From NCBI GenBank assembly GCA_021234535.1, contig CM037838.1:12545929-12609928 (forward strand): a stretch of 64,000 nt of DNA, in the 5' to 3' direction. Source of the DNA: Stichopus chloronotus. Lineage: Eukaryota > Echinodermata > Holothuroidea > Aspidochirotida > Stichopodidae. How positions within the stretch are numbered: position 1 is the stretch's first letter; each line of letters begins with the position of its first letter. Below the pieces are notes generated by a model, which saw nothing but the letters and a program-made list of their open reading frames with translations, had not been told where the DNA came from and ran no database searches. Shown one piece after another: positions 1-13,400 of this stretch. Both the position numbers and the translations under genes were made by a program.

Positions 1-835
1 AGTGCCCCTCTAAGTCCAAATACTGGTCAACATACCTGAGGGCAATACAGAGTTTCAGTTAGCATAGCAACTGACACTGTCCAATTACTCAATTATCATT
101 CACGCACGATAGGGATATTTGAGATGTGTATGACAGTTTAAAGGGGCACTTTAACAGTAGAAAAAGAGGTAATTTCCAGAATTCCATAAAATGGGCCATT
201 GGGCCCACATGGGGGTCTTGGACTACCAATTCCTGAACACCCTGAAGGGACCAATAACTGAGCATCATTGTGACAAACCATCAACATTATACCATATAAT
301 CTGTAGGAGAAGGAGCATTTTGTAGAATTTCATAAAATGGACCATAGGATCCACATGGGACCTTAAACTGAAACTTTTTTGTACACCCCAGATGAAGCAC
401 CACCCAGGGATTATTGTGTCTAAGTTAAATATAAATCCATGGATGCATGTGTGAGAAGCAACATTTCAAACAGAATTTCACATAATGCGTCATTGGGCCC
501 ACATGGGACCTTGGACCAAAACTTCCTGAACACCCCGAAGGTACCACTAACAGAGTATTATTATGACACACCATCAACACTGTACAAGAGTATCTGTAGG
601 AGGAGAAGCATTTTGTAGAATTTCATAAAATGGGCCACAGGGCCCACATGTGACCTTGGACCCAAAATTCCTGAACACCCCAAATAGCCCACCACCTAAG
701 AGACATTATGTCTGAGTTTCAAACAAATCCATGAAAGCATGTGGGAGGAGAAGCATTTTGAACAAGTGTGGACAGATAGATAGATGCTGTGTGATAACAA
801 AAGCTCACACCAGCATGCTGGTATGAGCTAAAAGT
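1..835 (+). repeat. R2 repeat block, copy 1 (5' end cut by window)
   Basis: The block holds a 150-bp unit with inverted ends (AGTGCCCCT... to ...TTTAAAGGGGCACTT, 1-151), three diverged modules built on CATAAAATGGGCCATTGGGC and CCTGAACACCCCGAAGG (about 165-750), a short GATA run (773-786), and a closing palindrome AGCTCACACCAGCATG/CTGGTATGAGCT (804-831). A second copy in the same order lies at 61511-62380. No coding capacity. Confidence 0.85.
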
Positions 836-1198
836 CACTGGAACACTTACACCTTAATGTAACTATTTCTATTGCTACTTCTACATTGCTGAGTTTTTAA
901 AATGGACTTGGAATTATGTTTGATCCATTTTGATTTTGACATGTATTTACGCCACATTTGAAAAACAAATGTTGTTGATTTGTTGGAGAAGATACTGGTA
1001 CCAGTAATTTTCTATAGAACTGCAAAGTATCAAAAGCACTGGTGCTTGCACAAACAAATTTCCCACCAATTCTGTGAGTACCTGTACTGTGAATACCGGT
1101 ACTGATTTGGGTACCAGGATACCGCCAAACCCTAGTCTAAGCATAAATGATAAATTCATTTGTTATGTACCAGATTCATTTGTAACTTAAATTATTCA

Positions 1199-1204
1199 TT
1201 TAAT
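1199..1204 (-). promoter_or_regulatory. Candidate polyadenylation signal (ATTAAA)
   Basis: ATTAAA on the minus strand about 420 bp past the stop codon of the Death-domain exon. It is the first recognisable variant signal I see in the presumed 3' UTR (1624 downward), and no AATAAA was noticed before it. Position is plausible but the motif is short. Confidence 0.25.
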
Positions 1205-1624
1205 ACATACGATACTAGCCATGAATCTTGTAAATGACATCCCTTTGTCGCAAGAATTTTGAGTTTGAGTTCCAAGATGGCTTTTTTATGCATGATAGAC
1301 ACACTTTTTTTGCTTTTGTACAGTATGTGTCAAATTCAGTGATTGTAGAACTGAAATATGGTAAGGTATTTAAGTCTCTCAGATATATAGGCATGCACCA
1401 AAAAGTAACATGCAGTACCAGTTACAATGGCAGGTTCAATGTTCATCTGCCTCAAGTCATTATAACTACAAAAAAGTCTTTAAGTAAACCAGTGGTAATG
1501 GTTTGCTTACTTTGCTATTGTTGAAGTCAATAATAGCCATGTTGATATGTGCCATTCAAGGTATGTATTGCATATTAAACTTCGTGTGTTAAGTGTGATG
1601 TCTGACAGTGCCTCTTACCTTTTC

Positions 1625-1858
1625 TCAATTGACATACTGTAACAAGTCACGTCTTTCGGCTTTTTCCAGAGCCTCTTCAAGATCTCTACAAGTGGCAGAT
1701 TCCCCTTTCATCCTCATCCATTTAATTAACATTTGATAGGCCCTCTCTTCCTGTCTCTTAAAGTCTGATTCTAAGTTATTTATACCATCTTCTTTAATTT
1801 CAGGCATCAGCTGTCTGGCGACAGTCTTCCAGGAATCACTCAACTTACTGGACAGATC
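1625..1858 (-). CDS. Death domain, terminal exon with stop
   Basis: Final exon of 234 nt, entered in phase 0 after ATGTTTTGACAG, ending in TGA at 1627-1625. It reads DLSSKLSDSWKTVARQLM, then INNLESDFKRQEERAYQMLI, then KWMRMKGESATCRDLEEALE and KAERRDLLQYVN. This is the canonical Death-domain pattern: W-K-x-V/L-A-R-x-L, then E-R-A-Y-Q-M-L-x-x-W, then L-x-x-A-L-x-x-A-x-R-x-D-L. The UNC5/PIDD/ankyrin class is the closest in feel. The stop follows five codons after RRDLL, so this is the protein's C-terminus. Confidence 0.93.
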   Translation of the reverse strand, partial: DLSSKLSDSWKTVARQLMPEIKEDGINNLESDFKRQEERAYQMLIKWMRMKGESATCRDLEEALEKAERRDLLQYVN

Positions 1859-4367
1859 CTGTCAAAACATTTAAAAATCAAACAGCCAAACAAATGTATG
1901 CAACACAAACAACAGATACATTTACAGGTACCACTTCCCAATATGCATTTTAAGAGCAGTTTATGCGGAAGTAGTCCCAGAATCTTTACTGTACATAGAT
2001 CTATGTCAACAAGTCATGCAATATAGATTACAATGTCTGTCATTCTAAGCTTTCTTTGCTTGTATTCTCACTGTTAGTTTTGCTCATCCAACTAGAAAGC
2101 CAAAAGGCTTAGTGATTCCTTGCCTCATGACATATATTGTAACAAACATGAATCGCCCACACGACAAGCATGAGATCCCACACAGTTATCCTACTTGAGA
2201 TACCATCTTAGTAAGGTCAAAACCTTTTGAAATCTCGTGACCCAAAATGACCTTTCACCTCCACTTAAAACAATAGGGATCACCTACCCTATATGGCCAT
2301 CAACATGCTAAATATGAACAATTCACAAACTAAGTATAAGATCCCTCTTATTTATCACCCTTAAAATATCATGCATACAAGGTTTTGACCTTTTGTCACC
2401 CCAAATAACCTTTGACCTACACAAACATGAGAAAACTCCCAAACGGATATGATGCTGCAGGGGAACAAATTATATTTTGTCCTGTCTAATAACTTGATAA
2501 AAAGGTAAACATGTTTATTTAATCAAAATTATAGCACTTTATTTTGTCGAGTTACAGCTATTGGTGGCAGCTCTTTCATATTTGATTTTTTGGCATGATG
2601 CCCTTCCCAATGGCTATGAGGTCCTTGAAAATTAGCAAAAACTGATATTCCTATTAAACAAGAATCTAGCATGACTTGCAATTTTGCCTTTAGTCTACTT
2701 AAAGACACAACACACAGTACAAGTTTCCCTGGTTTGATACACAGTAGTCACTTGTTTAAAGCTTACCTGAACTACTGTAAAGTGAAATAGGGCGTTTAGA
2801 ATACACCAACATGGCATACAAAGAAATTCGCCTTAACCATTGTTAAACCATTCAGTCTCATCAATAAATATCTGTCAAAGCTTCATCTCCTCAAAACATT
2901 ATGCATGTGATGAGTAACGGATGCATCATTTGAATTTTAAAAAGTTTGGGTGAACAAATTATTGTTGAGCAACAAATAACTAAATTTCTGATCTGTGAGA
3001 ATCTTATTCCTTGAAAATAAGGCTACTGTAATTCGTTATTTTGAATAATCTATCATTCTATGTCCACAAATAATGGTTTTAAAAATATGGTAGTTTTCTG
3101 TACAACAAACGCCCTACTTCCCTTTAAGGGCTAAACAGAGACACTGTTTATACAGTAAATGGTTAAGTCCATTGAGCACCTGGCTCAACAGACTGTATGA
3201 TTTATTATGGACATTGTGGTTTCTACTGGCAGTCAACTGTGATAAATTATGTCAGATAACAGTGACCAATTTGAACAGAGGGGGGTCAGTTACAATTTGA
3301 TTCATTCAATTAAGCAATCACAGTTCATGCACGCTCAAGGGTATTTGATCCAAATGATCAGTAATTTAGTTCTTTTTATAAAGCTAATAACCCGTGGTAT
3401 ATTTAATCAATTCCAATTTACAATTCATGCATGCTCACATGTCCTTATGAGGATAGTGGCAAAAGGTTTGCAAAATAATAATCTTTGATACCAAATTTAA
3501 TGTTGTCTTCATCTTTTCTTTATGGTTATTGAAGAGACTATGTTGGTATGTCCTAAAAGAAGTTCTCAAATCAACAAGAGGATTCTACATTACAAGTATA
3601 AAATTCACTAGAAGGACCGTTCTTTAAATATTGTAGATTCAAGTTTTTCACATTTTGACCTCCCATGACCCCAAATGACCTTTCACCTCTGCCAAAAAAA
3701 ATAAGGATCATCTACTCGATATGGGCAATCCACACGCTAACTATGAGATCTCTCACATTAACCGTTCTGGAGATATCGTGTTTACAAGCAATTTTCAAGG
3801 TATTTACCTTTTGACCTCTGGTGACCCTTGTACTCAATAAGATACACCTACACACTTCATATGACATCTGCTCAAGCTTCTCTTCTTGAGATATCGTGTT
3901 TACATGGTTTTCACAATTTGACCCCTGTTGACCCCAAATGACCTTTGACCTCCACTGAAAACAATAGGGTCCCTTTACTCAACATGGTGCAACTACATAC
4001 TAAACATGAGATTTCTACAAGCTTCCTTTCTTGAGATATCGTGTTTACAAGGTTTTCACATTTTGACCCCTGTTGACCCCAAATGACCTTTGACCTCCAC
4101 CAAAAACAATAGGGATCATCTACTCAATAAAGGCAACCTTCATGCCAAGTATGAGATCACTCAGAGTTACTCTTCTGGAGATACCGTGTTTACAAGCAAT
4201 TTTCAAGGTATTTACCTTTTGACCTCTAGTGACCCCAAATGACCTTTGACCTCCACCAAAAACAATAGGGATCATCTACTCAATATGGGCAATCTACATG
4301 CCAAGTATGAGATCACTCAGAGTTACGCTTCTTGAGATATCGTGTTTACAAGCAGGCGTCACACACG

Positions 4368-4400
<33 letters not shown>

Positions 4401-7400
4401 GACATCACCATCGCATAGATTCCTCTGCCTTCGGTAAGGAATCAAAAAAGGATAAACAGAAACAATAGAGTTACCTGAATGGCTTGGAAGGTCAATGCTG
4501 TTGCTGATATTTCTTTGGTGTTGCTATTGTCATCTTCATTTGAACTGCTCTAAGGAGTAAAAAAAAATATATATGTAACTGCAGTGAAACTGATCTCCAA
4601 AATATCTCGCTTCAAGAACAACATCATCAGTATAAATGGCAAAGACTTAGTAAGATCTCAGCATATTTTTTCATACCAGAGTCCACAAAGATGCCGATCT
4701 CTAATGCAACTTGACAAAGTGATCTTTTCTGCTTTTGTAATCGATGTGTTGTAACTGGTCTTAAAGAGGCAAAATTACATTTTTCCATTAATAATGAAAC
4801 ATTCAAAACAAGCATTTTAATGAATTTACAGCAAACTATAAAGATTTACAGTAAATAGTTACTTGATCTCTATGTTTATGTGCATACAATTTTCAAAAGT
4901 GGAGTGCTCCATTTACAATACCTGCCTTAATGATTATTGCTTTGAAAGTTCATCAAGTCTTCACATATGGATCACTGAAAGTCTGAAAAGTTTGCATGTC
5001 ATCCTAATGACACATGCAGGATGCTTGTAACAAGAGACTTACATACTTCTTTTTGTCAAGATATGGACTTAGATTAACCTAATGTCTTGCAAAAAACTTG
5101 TCAAACTGTTGACAAATTTTCATATGATGTCGAGTCAACGTTAGCCAGTATCTCAACTGAAAACAGAATTTTGTCAGGATAACAAGTTATTTCTAATACT
5201 TTTTCTAATATCTTGACAATATGAAAAATGTCTCCAGGTTGTCTAGTTAGCATAAGTCAATATCTTGACAAAAAAACCAAAATTCTCAGGGATAAAATGG
5301 TTGATGGGCCCGATGCACCCCCTGTGACCCTGTCCCCGGGACAATATGACACCTGTTTTATTTTGTTCCTGGAAGCATCAACAACACGAAAAAGGATGCC
5401 ATTATCACCATATTAGAATGGTCCCCTTATATGGCATTATTTTTAAAATGGCAGACGTGCAACCCTACTTCAACAATTTTGCATGTCCATGGGCCCAAGG
5501 TACCCCCCTTGCATCCACCCCCAGGACAGCATGACACCTTTTTTATTTTGCTCCTGGAAGCATCCCCAACATGAAAAAGGGATGCCACTATCACACCAAA
5601 TTGGGATGATCCCCCTGTATGACACCATTTTTAAAATGGCAGATATGCAACATTATTTCAACAGTTTTGACTATATCTCAGCTTCTCAGATAGATACAGA
5701 CAAGATTTTGGTCTCTACACCCATGTTTGTAAGGGTGAGCAATCCAGTGGTGGCACCCCTACATCTCTGTGACTTAGTGCATCCAAGTCTACCACTGTTT
5801 ATAGTAGTATACCACTTTTAGCAGCAGTATACTGTGCTACCACAAGCCTTTCTACTGTATAAAAAATTTCATATATTCGAAAATTTTCATAATTAACTCT
5901 GAATACCAGCTTTAGCCTAGGCCTAGGTAAAGCCATGACTCAGAATGTAAAGCCAGAAAGCCAAAAGGCTTTGTGATTCCTTGTGACGTGGTTATATTAT
6001 AACAAACATGAATTACCCACATGACAAGTCTTGAAACACCACATTAATACGCCTTTTAACCCCAAATGACCTTTTTTGGTGACCTCAAATGACATTTGAC
6101 TTCTACCAAAAGCAAAAGGGATCACCTACCCAGTATGACCAACCCACACATCAAGTATGACATCAGTCAACATCACCCTTCTGGAGATAATGTGTTTGCA
6201 AGGTTTTCAGTTTGACCTCGGGTGGCCTCAAACGACCTTTGACCTCCACTAAAAACAAAAGCATTCTTCTACTCAGTATATACAATCCACACATCAAGTA
6301 CGACATCAGTCAAGGTTAGATTTCTGGAGATATTGTATTTACAGTTTGATCTCTGGTGACCTCAAGTGACCTTTGACCTCGACCAAAGCCAATAGGGATC
6401 GTCTTCTCAATACGACCAACCTATACACGATGTATGACATCAGTTACAGTTACCCTTCTGGAGATATTGTGTTTACAAGGTTTTTACAGTTTGACCTCTG
6501 GTGACCTCAAATGATCTTTGACCTCGACCAAAAGCAATAGGGACCTTCTGCTCATTATTACCAACCCATACACCAAGTATTACATCAGTCATGGTTACCC
6601 TTTTGGACATAGTGTTTACAAGGTTTTTACAGTTTGACCTCTGGTGACCTCAAATGACCTTTGACCTGGAAAAAAAACAATAGGGATCATCTACTCAATA
6701 TGACCAACCAACACACAAAGTATGAGATCAGTCATGGTTATACTTCTTGAGATATCGTGTTTAGAAACAAAGCTTCAAACACACACACAACATCAGCATC
6801 GCATAGGTTCCTTGCCTGCTTCGGCAAGTAATAAACCAGAAAGCCAAAAAGGCTTCGTGATTCCTTGCGACATGGTTATATTATCACAAACATGAATTAT
6901 CCACATGACAAGTATGAGAGTTACTGCAGTTACTGTTCTTGAAACAACACATTTGCCTTTAACCCAAAATAACCTTTATTTTGGTGACCTCAAATGACAT
7001 TTGACGTCCACTACAAGCAATAGGGATCGCCTACCCAGTATGGGGAACCCACACATCAAGTATGACATTAGTCAACATTACCCTTTTGGAGATAATGTGT
7101 TAGCAAGGTTTGACCTTGGGTGACCTCAAATGACCTTTGACCTCCACCAAAAACGATAGCATTGTCCTACTTAGTATATACAATCTACACATTGAGTATG
7201 ACATCAGTCAGAGTTATCCTTCTGGAGATATTGTGTTTACAAGGGTTTCACAGTTTGACCTCTGGTGACCTCAAATGACCTTTGACCTCCACCAAAAACG
7301 ATATGGATCATCTACTCAATATAACCAACCCACACATTAAATATGGCATCAGTCACAGTTACCCTTCTGGAGATATTGTGTTTACAAGATTTTTACAGTT

Positions 7401-10400
7401 TGACCTTTGATGATCTCTGACCTCTACCACAAACAAAAGAGATTATCTACTTAACATGAGCAACCCACACATTAAGTATGACATCAGTCACAGTTACTGT
7501 TCTTGAGACATTGTGTTTACAAGTTTTTTTTACATTTTAACCTCTGGTGACCTCCCATGACCTTGACCTCCACCAAAAACAATAGGGATTATCAACTAAA
7601 TATGACCAACCCACACACTAAGTATGACATCTGTCATTCTCTGTCGTTCTTGTGTTTATGAGGTTTTCACGGTTTGACCTCTGGTGACCTCGAATGACCT
7701 TTGACCTCCACCAAAAACAATAGGGATCATCTACTGACTATGATCAACCCACACACCAAGTATTAAATCCATCATGGTTACCCTTCTCGAGATATCGTGT
7801 TTACAAGCAGGGCGTCACACACACGCATGCACCCACGTACACACGCACACACCCTCCCATACACACACACGACATCAGGACTGCATAGATTCCCCTGCCT
7901 ACGGCAAGGAATCAAAAATAAATAAACAAACAAACAACATATTTCTACATATGGTGTAACCATTGCTACAAATCAATGTAAAGATCAAGTCTTTTTCTTT
8001 CCCTTTGTAAATCCACGATCACAAACCAACTCATAGCCTTAAGACCATTGAACCCTGAGACTAATGCATATCGAAAGAGACTTTTTACTGGAGAAGCCTT
8101 TCAGTCCATACTGTTTAATACAAAGTAATGTACATTGGCCATCAAATGCCACATCATGAACTGTTGATAAGTTCTCAATGAATCTGAGTGTCCTCAGTGG
8201 CCGGAATGACCTATTAAAGTGTTAATTTGCTTCTTTAGCAATTAGCAATCCTATATTATTCCTAACTGGCATTACTCTCCAGATTACGATTCTTAGCTAT
8301 TGTGCTTATTCTATTAAGATTGTGTCTTTTTTTTAATAAATACAATAGCTAACACCGTCGTAGATCAATTCGCTCAGCTCACCATTTGGTCATATAATAC
8401 CTTACGTCAAGATCCCTCTGTTTAAGAGACAAAGTCTCTGATTGCAAAATACAGTTAATACTACTTGTTTTTGTGCTAATTTCCTTTCTTATTGGTTCAT
8501 TACAGTGATGGTGTAAACTTCTATGCAAAGATGATGCGTAATTATTGTTCTAAGGTAAATTGTAATGACAGCTTTAATCGTAATTAAATCTGTGTAAAAG
8601 GATACACCCATAGTCACTCTGTGTGTATAGCTTGCTGAAGAGCATAAACATTAAAAACAATTAGAACAGCAATTAACTATCATTAGTGTAGTATGTAATG
8701 TTGTCCATTTTTTAAAAATTTTTCACAGCTTTAGTCCCTTCACTCGAGTTGCTTATCATCATAATACCAGAGACATTATACATGTACGTCAATGAGTTCA
8801 ACAAATGGCACAAATACAGGGAGGACAAGCATAATCTTTTGGTTCGTTTATGTTTTGTTCTTGCCCCACAATCAGAGGCCTCCAAGGGCAGAAATCATCA
8901 ACAATAGCACCTTTGATATTGTAAACAAGAAAGTCGATCGAGTAGAATTTTTCTTTCATGTGAGAAGTACAACAGAGGATTAAATTTGATCTCCGCCAAA
9001 AACAATAGGGTACTTGTACTTAAAGTTTGTGTGACATGCCTCTAGAAAAGAGCACCATTCATTGACAAGTTGCAAAGAAAAACTCAGAGTGAAAACCTGT
9101 TGGAATTTTGTTTATAACTTTTACTGTTTTTTAGAAATGACTTTTCAAAGTTTGAGAAAAATGCAAAATAGATGACGTGGAGTGTTGCAGTTTCAGTATT
9201 TCTTTTGTTAAAGGGAAATAGGGCATTTAGAATATACCAACGTGAAATACACAAGAAACAGCGTTAGTTATTGTTAAACCATTCAATCTTATCAATAAAC
9301 ATCTGTCAAAGTTTCTCTCTTCAAAATATTATGCATGTGATGAGTAGCGGAAGATGCATCATTTGGATTTTGAAAAGTTTGGGTGAACAAATTAGTGTTG
9401 GGCAACAAATAACTGAGTTTCTATCAGTGAGAAAATTATTTCTTGAAAAGGAGGACACTGTCCTTCCTTATTTTGAATAATCTATTACTCTACGTCCACA
9501 AACATTGGTTTTAATAGTATGGATGTTTCCTGTAAAACAAATGCCCTACTTCCCTTTGAGCCTATATAATGTGCCTGTTAATTACTTAATTACTGAGTTT
9601 CACACTGGTAAGTTATATCGATATTTTTGAAGATGAAAATAAATGCTTCCAAAATAAAACCTTTCTGGCACATAAAAGTCTCAAATGTCCTTGAAATAAA
9701 GGTTACACAAACAAATAATTAACATATGACATATCTTAGGAGTCCATCTCTTGATGTCACAAATTTGCAGACTTAACCAATGTTTATTCATGCTACAGCT
9801 GTGAGACACTAATTTTCCTGTGAAATGGTGATTGAATATTTGACAGATTGTGATGGAATTTGTGGCTACTTTTAATATTTCCAATGTTGAATGCACCTAG
9901 TCTTCCAAAAATCATTTTCACGTCACACACCCTCTAATGTGGTATATATACATACTATGTATGACATCAGTTAAAGCTCCCATACTTGAGACATCACAAA
10001 CGTACACTAGCAATCATGATCAAAAAGGTTACAACTTTCACCAAAACCAAAAAGAAGGATGCTGAGACTGCAGTGACCACTCATAGGGTTGTAACTAATC
10101 AGTGGTATGTATCAGCATTGGGTTGTAGTCATGACCAGCAAAAGTTTATCTAAATAAAAAAATCATCATAAAAATTTATCGTAAAAATTCATCATAAAAA
10201 AATTTACTACAACATTGGGTGGTAGTCCTGACCAGCAAAAGTTTATGTAAATAACAGAATCATCTGCCTTTCAAATTGCTAATCTCTAAATCTTAAATTA
10301 CATCTTAAGTTACACTGAACAACTACAGTCGTCAAAGCAACCCATTCTATTGTGTGGCCAGGAGGTCAAAAGTCAAAGAAATTTCTTGTTGTGAGAAAAT

Positions 10401-13400
10401 CAATTGAGATCAAATGATAAGCAGTACTCTATTTTCCTAATAGCTGATGATATATACAAGGTCTTGAATGTCTTGACTGAGGTGAGCCAACACGAGTAAC
10501 AGTAAAGACTAATCAAATCAACTTTGAATTCATCAGTGGAAACAACTGCTAAAATCTGCTCATCAAGTGAAATTGATATCCATGTAATTAAACCAGAATG
10601 CAGAAATGCATTGTGGTTTTGATGATCTGTTTCAGAGAATTTTTTTTCTGAATCTGATATAATAGCATTAGTATGTGTCACATTAAGCTACTAACATATG
10701 CTTTATATGAAATATGAGATCTGCACAATTTCCTTTCTTGAGATCATATCTACATGTTCACACTTTGACCCTTGTTGACATTGAATGACCTTTGACCTCC
10801 ATTAAAGACCAATTGCGTCTTGTGCTCAATGAAGAACAACTAATTATTGAGTATGACATCTGTCCTAGCTTCCCTTCTTGAGATGTTTACAAGAATTCCA
10901 TACTGTGACCCTGTTGACTGCAAATGAACTTTGACCCTCACCAAAGACAATGGAACTTTGTATACACAATAAGATACACCTACAATCTAGGAATGCATGA
11001 GTGCATGCAAATGTTGGAGTAAACAGTGTCAATTTCTCAAAGATCTTTACATGAGAATAAATTTGCAAAAAATGTCTATGAATGTGTTCAGTTTCAGGCG
11101 TGTACTCTGCCTTTGAGTAGGCCTAAGAGGATCTAAGAGATAAGGTCATTTAAAGTAGAACATTCAGAAGAACCATAGCGTTCTATCAACCCCTCCCGTG
11201 TGACTATGAGCCAATATGATTGAGCTTGGTCTCAAATTTGGTTGGTTTGTCGTAACACTGTTATGTAAGGTGAAACATTCTCCACACTATTGTTGAATGT
11301 AAAAAGTGTAAGTGTAAAATATGCCATCCTGTTCCTGATGACCAAATATAAGCTTAGCAATATATCAGGCAACATAAAGCACATTTTCAAGCAACTTGGA
11401 TCACAGTTTACTTCAAAATCTTAGTCTAGTCTGTTCCTCTACTGTAAGTGTATGGCACAACAGATCTACATGTGTTGGCTAAGCTCTGTTTGCAGTGTGT
11501 ATGTTTATATGTTAGGGTACAGCGAAAGTCCCAAGTCTTGTTGAACTCAAGTGACTGTTGACCTCCATTAAAATAATAGCGTTCTTGTACTCAATAAGAT
11601 ACACCTACACACTTCATATGACATCTGTTCGAATTTTTCCTTTGTGAGATATTGTTTTTACAAGGTTTCCACAATTTGACCTCTGTTGACCCCAAATGAC
11701 CTTTGACCTCCACCAAAAACAATAGGGTTACTCTACTTAACATGGTACAACTACATACCAAACATGAGATCTCTACAAGCTTCTCTTTGTGAGATATCGT
11801 GTTTACAAGGCTTTCACAATTTGACCCCTGTTGACTCCAAATGACCTTTGACCTCCACAAAAAACAATAGGGTGTCTTCTACTCAATGTGGTACACCTAC
11901 GAACGAAATATGAGATCTCTACAAGTTTTTCTTCTTGAGATATCGTGTTTACAAGGTTTTCACAATTTGACCCCTGTTGATCCCAAATGACCTTTGACCT
12001 CCACCAAAAACAATAGGGTTACTCTACTTAACATGGTACAACTACATACCAAACATGAGATCTCTACAAGCTTCTCTTTGTGAGATATCGTGTTTACAAG
12101 GCTTTCACAATTTGACCCCTGTTGACTCCAAATGACCTTTGACCTCCACAAAAAACAATAGGGTGTCTTCTACTCAACGTGGTACACCTACATACAAAAT
12201 ATGAGATCTGTCCAAGCTTCCCTTCTTGAGATATCGTGTTTACAAGGTTTTCACTATTTGATCCCTGTTGACCCCAATGACATTTGACCTCCACCAAAAA
12301 CAATAGGGTGTCTTCTATGCAATGTGGTACACCTACATAACAAATATGAGATCTGTCCAAGCTTCCCTTCTTGAGATATCATATTTACAAGGTTTTCACA
12401 ATTTGACCCCTGTTGACCCCAAATGACCTTTGACCTCCACCACAAGCAATAGGGTTCTATTACTCAATGTGGTACACCTACATAAGAAATATGAGATCTG
12501 TCCAAGCTCCCCTTCTTGAAATATCATGTTTACAAGGTTTTCACAATTTGACCCTTGTTGACCCCAAATGTCCTCTGATCTATACCAAAAATAGCCAGTT
12601 CAGGGAATTTAGATAGTCAGAGTGAACGATACAGTTGGATACTAAAAAAAATTGAACTAGACTAGTTTACCGGACGTTACTAGTGAAAGAACCAGAAAGC
12701 CAAAAGGCTTTGTGATTCCTTGCAACATGGTTAAATTATAAAAACAAGAATTATCCACATGACAAGTATAAGATCAACTGCAGTTATTTTTCTTGATACA
12801 CCACAAGCCTTTAACCCAAAATGACCTTTATTTTGGTGACCTGAAATGACCGTGACATTTGACGTCCACCAAAAGCAATAGGGATCACCTACCCGGTATG
12901 GCCAACCCACTCTACTTCCCAAAATTTCCTTAATATTTCGTCGCTGGTCGATACATTACACTTGTATGTCCTTGCAAAGTGTAATTTGCAATCACTGGGA
13001 CAAATTGGCCCAATGCACGTCCAACCTAAGTGGGTTAATCATGCTACAGGTTCATTTCTCTTACCTCTTCTTTCCTCCAAACTCATGAGGAGCTCTGGGT
13101 AATCACACCCTTGTCTGCCACATTTATTTCAAAATTCTTCATAAACGACCATAATGTTGTTGGGTCTCCATCGTATGGTGGAATTTCTGCCTTAGGTAAT
13201 TCCAATGCTAATTTGAACTCATTTTTTGCACTGACTGCATTATCTCTGATAAGGTTGGATCCATTACCTTGTTCAACTTTCTCAATCTCCTTTAACTTTT
13301 TCAATGCTTCCTCCCTCTCCTCAGGATAATGCTTTTGGCATTCCAACATCCAGCTTTCTGCTTGCTCAAATGCTTCGTCAGACAACATCCCAGCCAGATC

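Noticed and set aside
1234..1524. Plus-strand 96-residue open frame near the 3' end of the gene
   Set aside because: No domain, no splice context, and it lies antisense in the presumed 3' UTR of the Death-domain exon.
4627..4815. Minus-strand 62-residue frame as an exon between the Death-leader exon and 16833
   Set aside because: No good acceptor or donor around it, and the flanking exons already join in phase without it.
7774..7963. Overlapping Thr-His / Cys-Val frames on both strands
   Set aside because: They read through the (CA)n tract of an R1 element.
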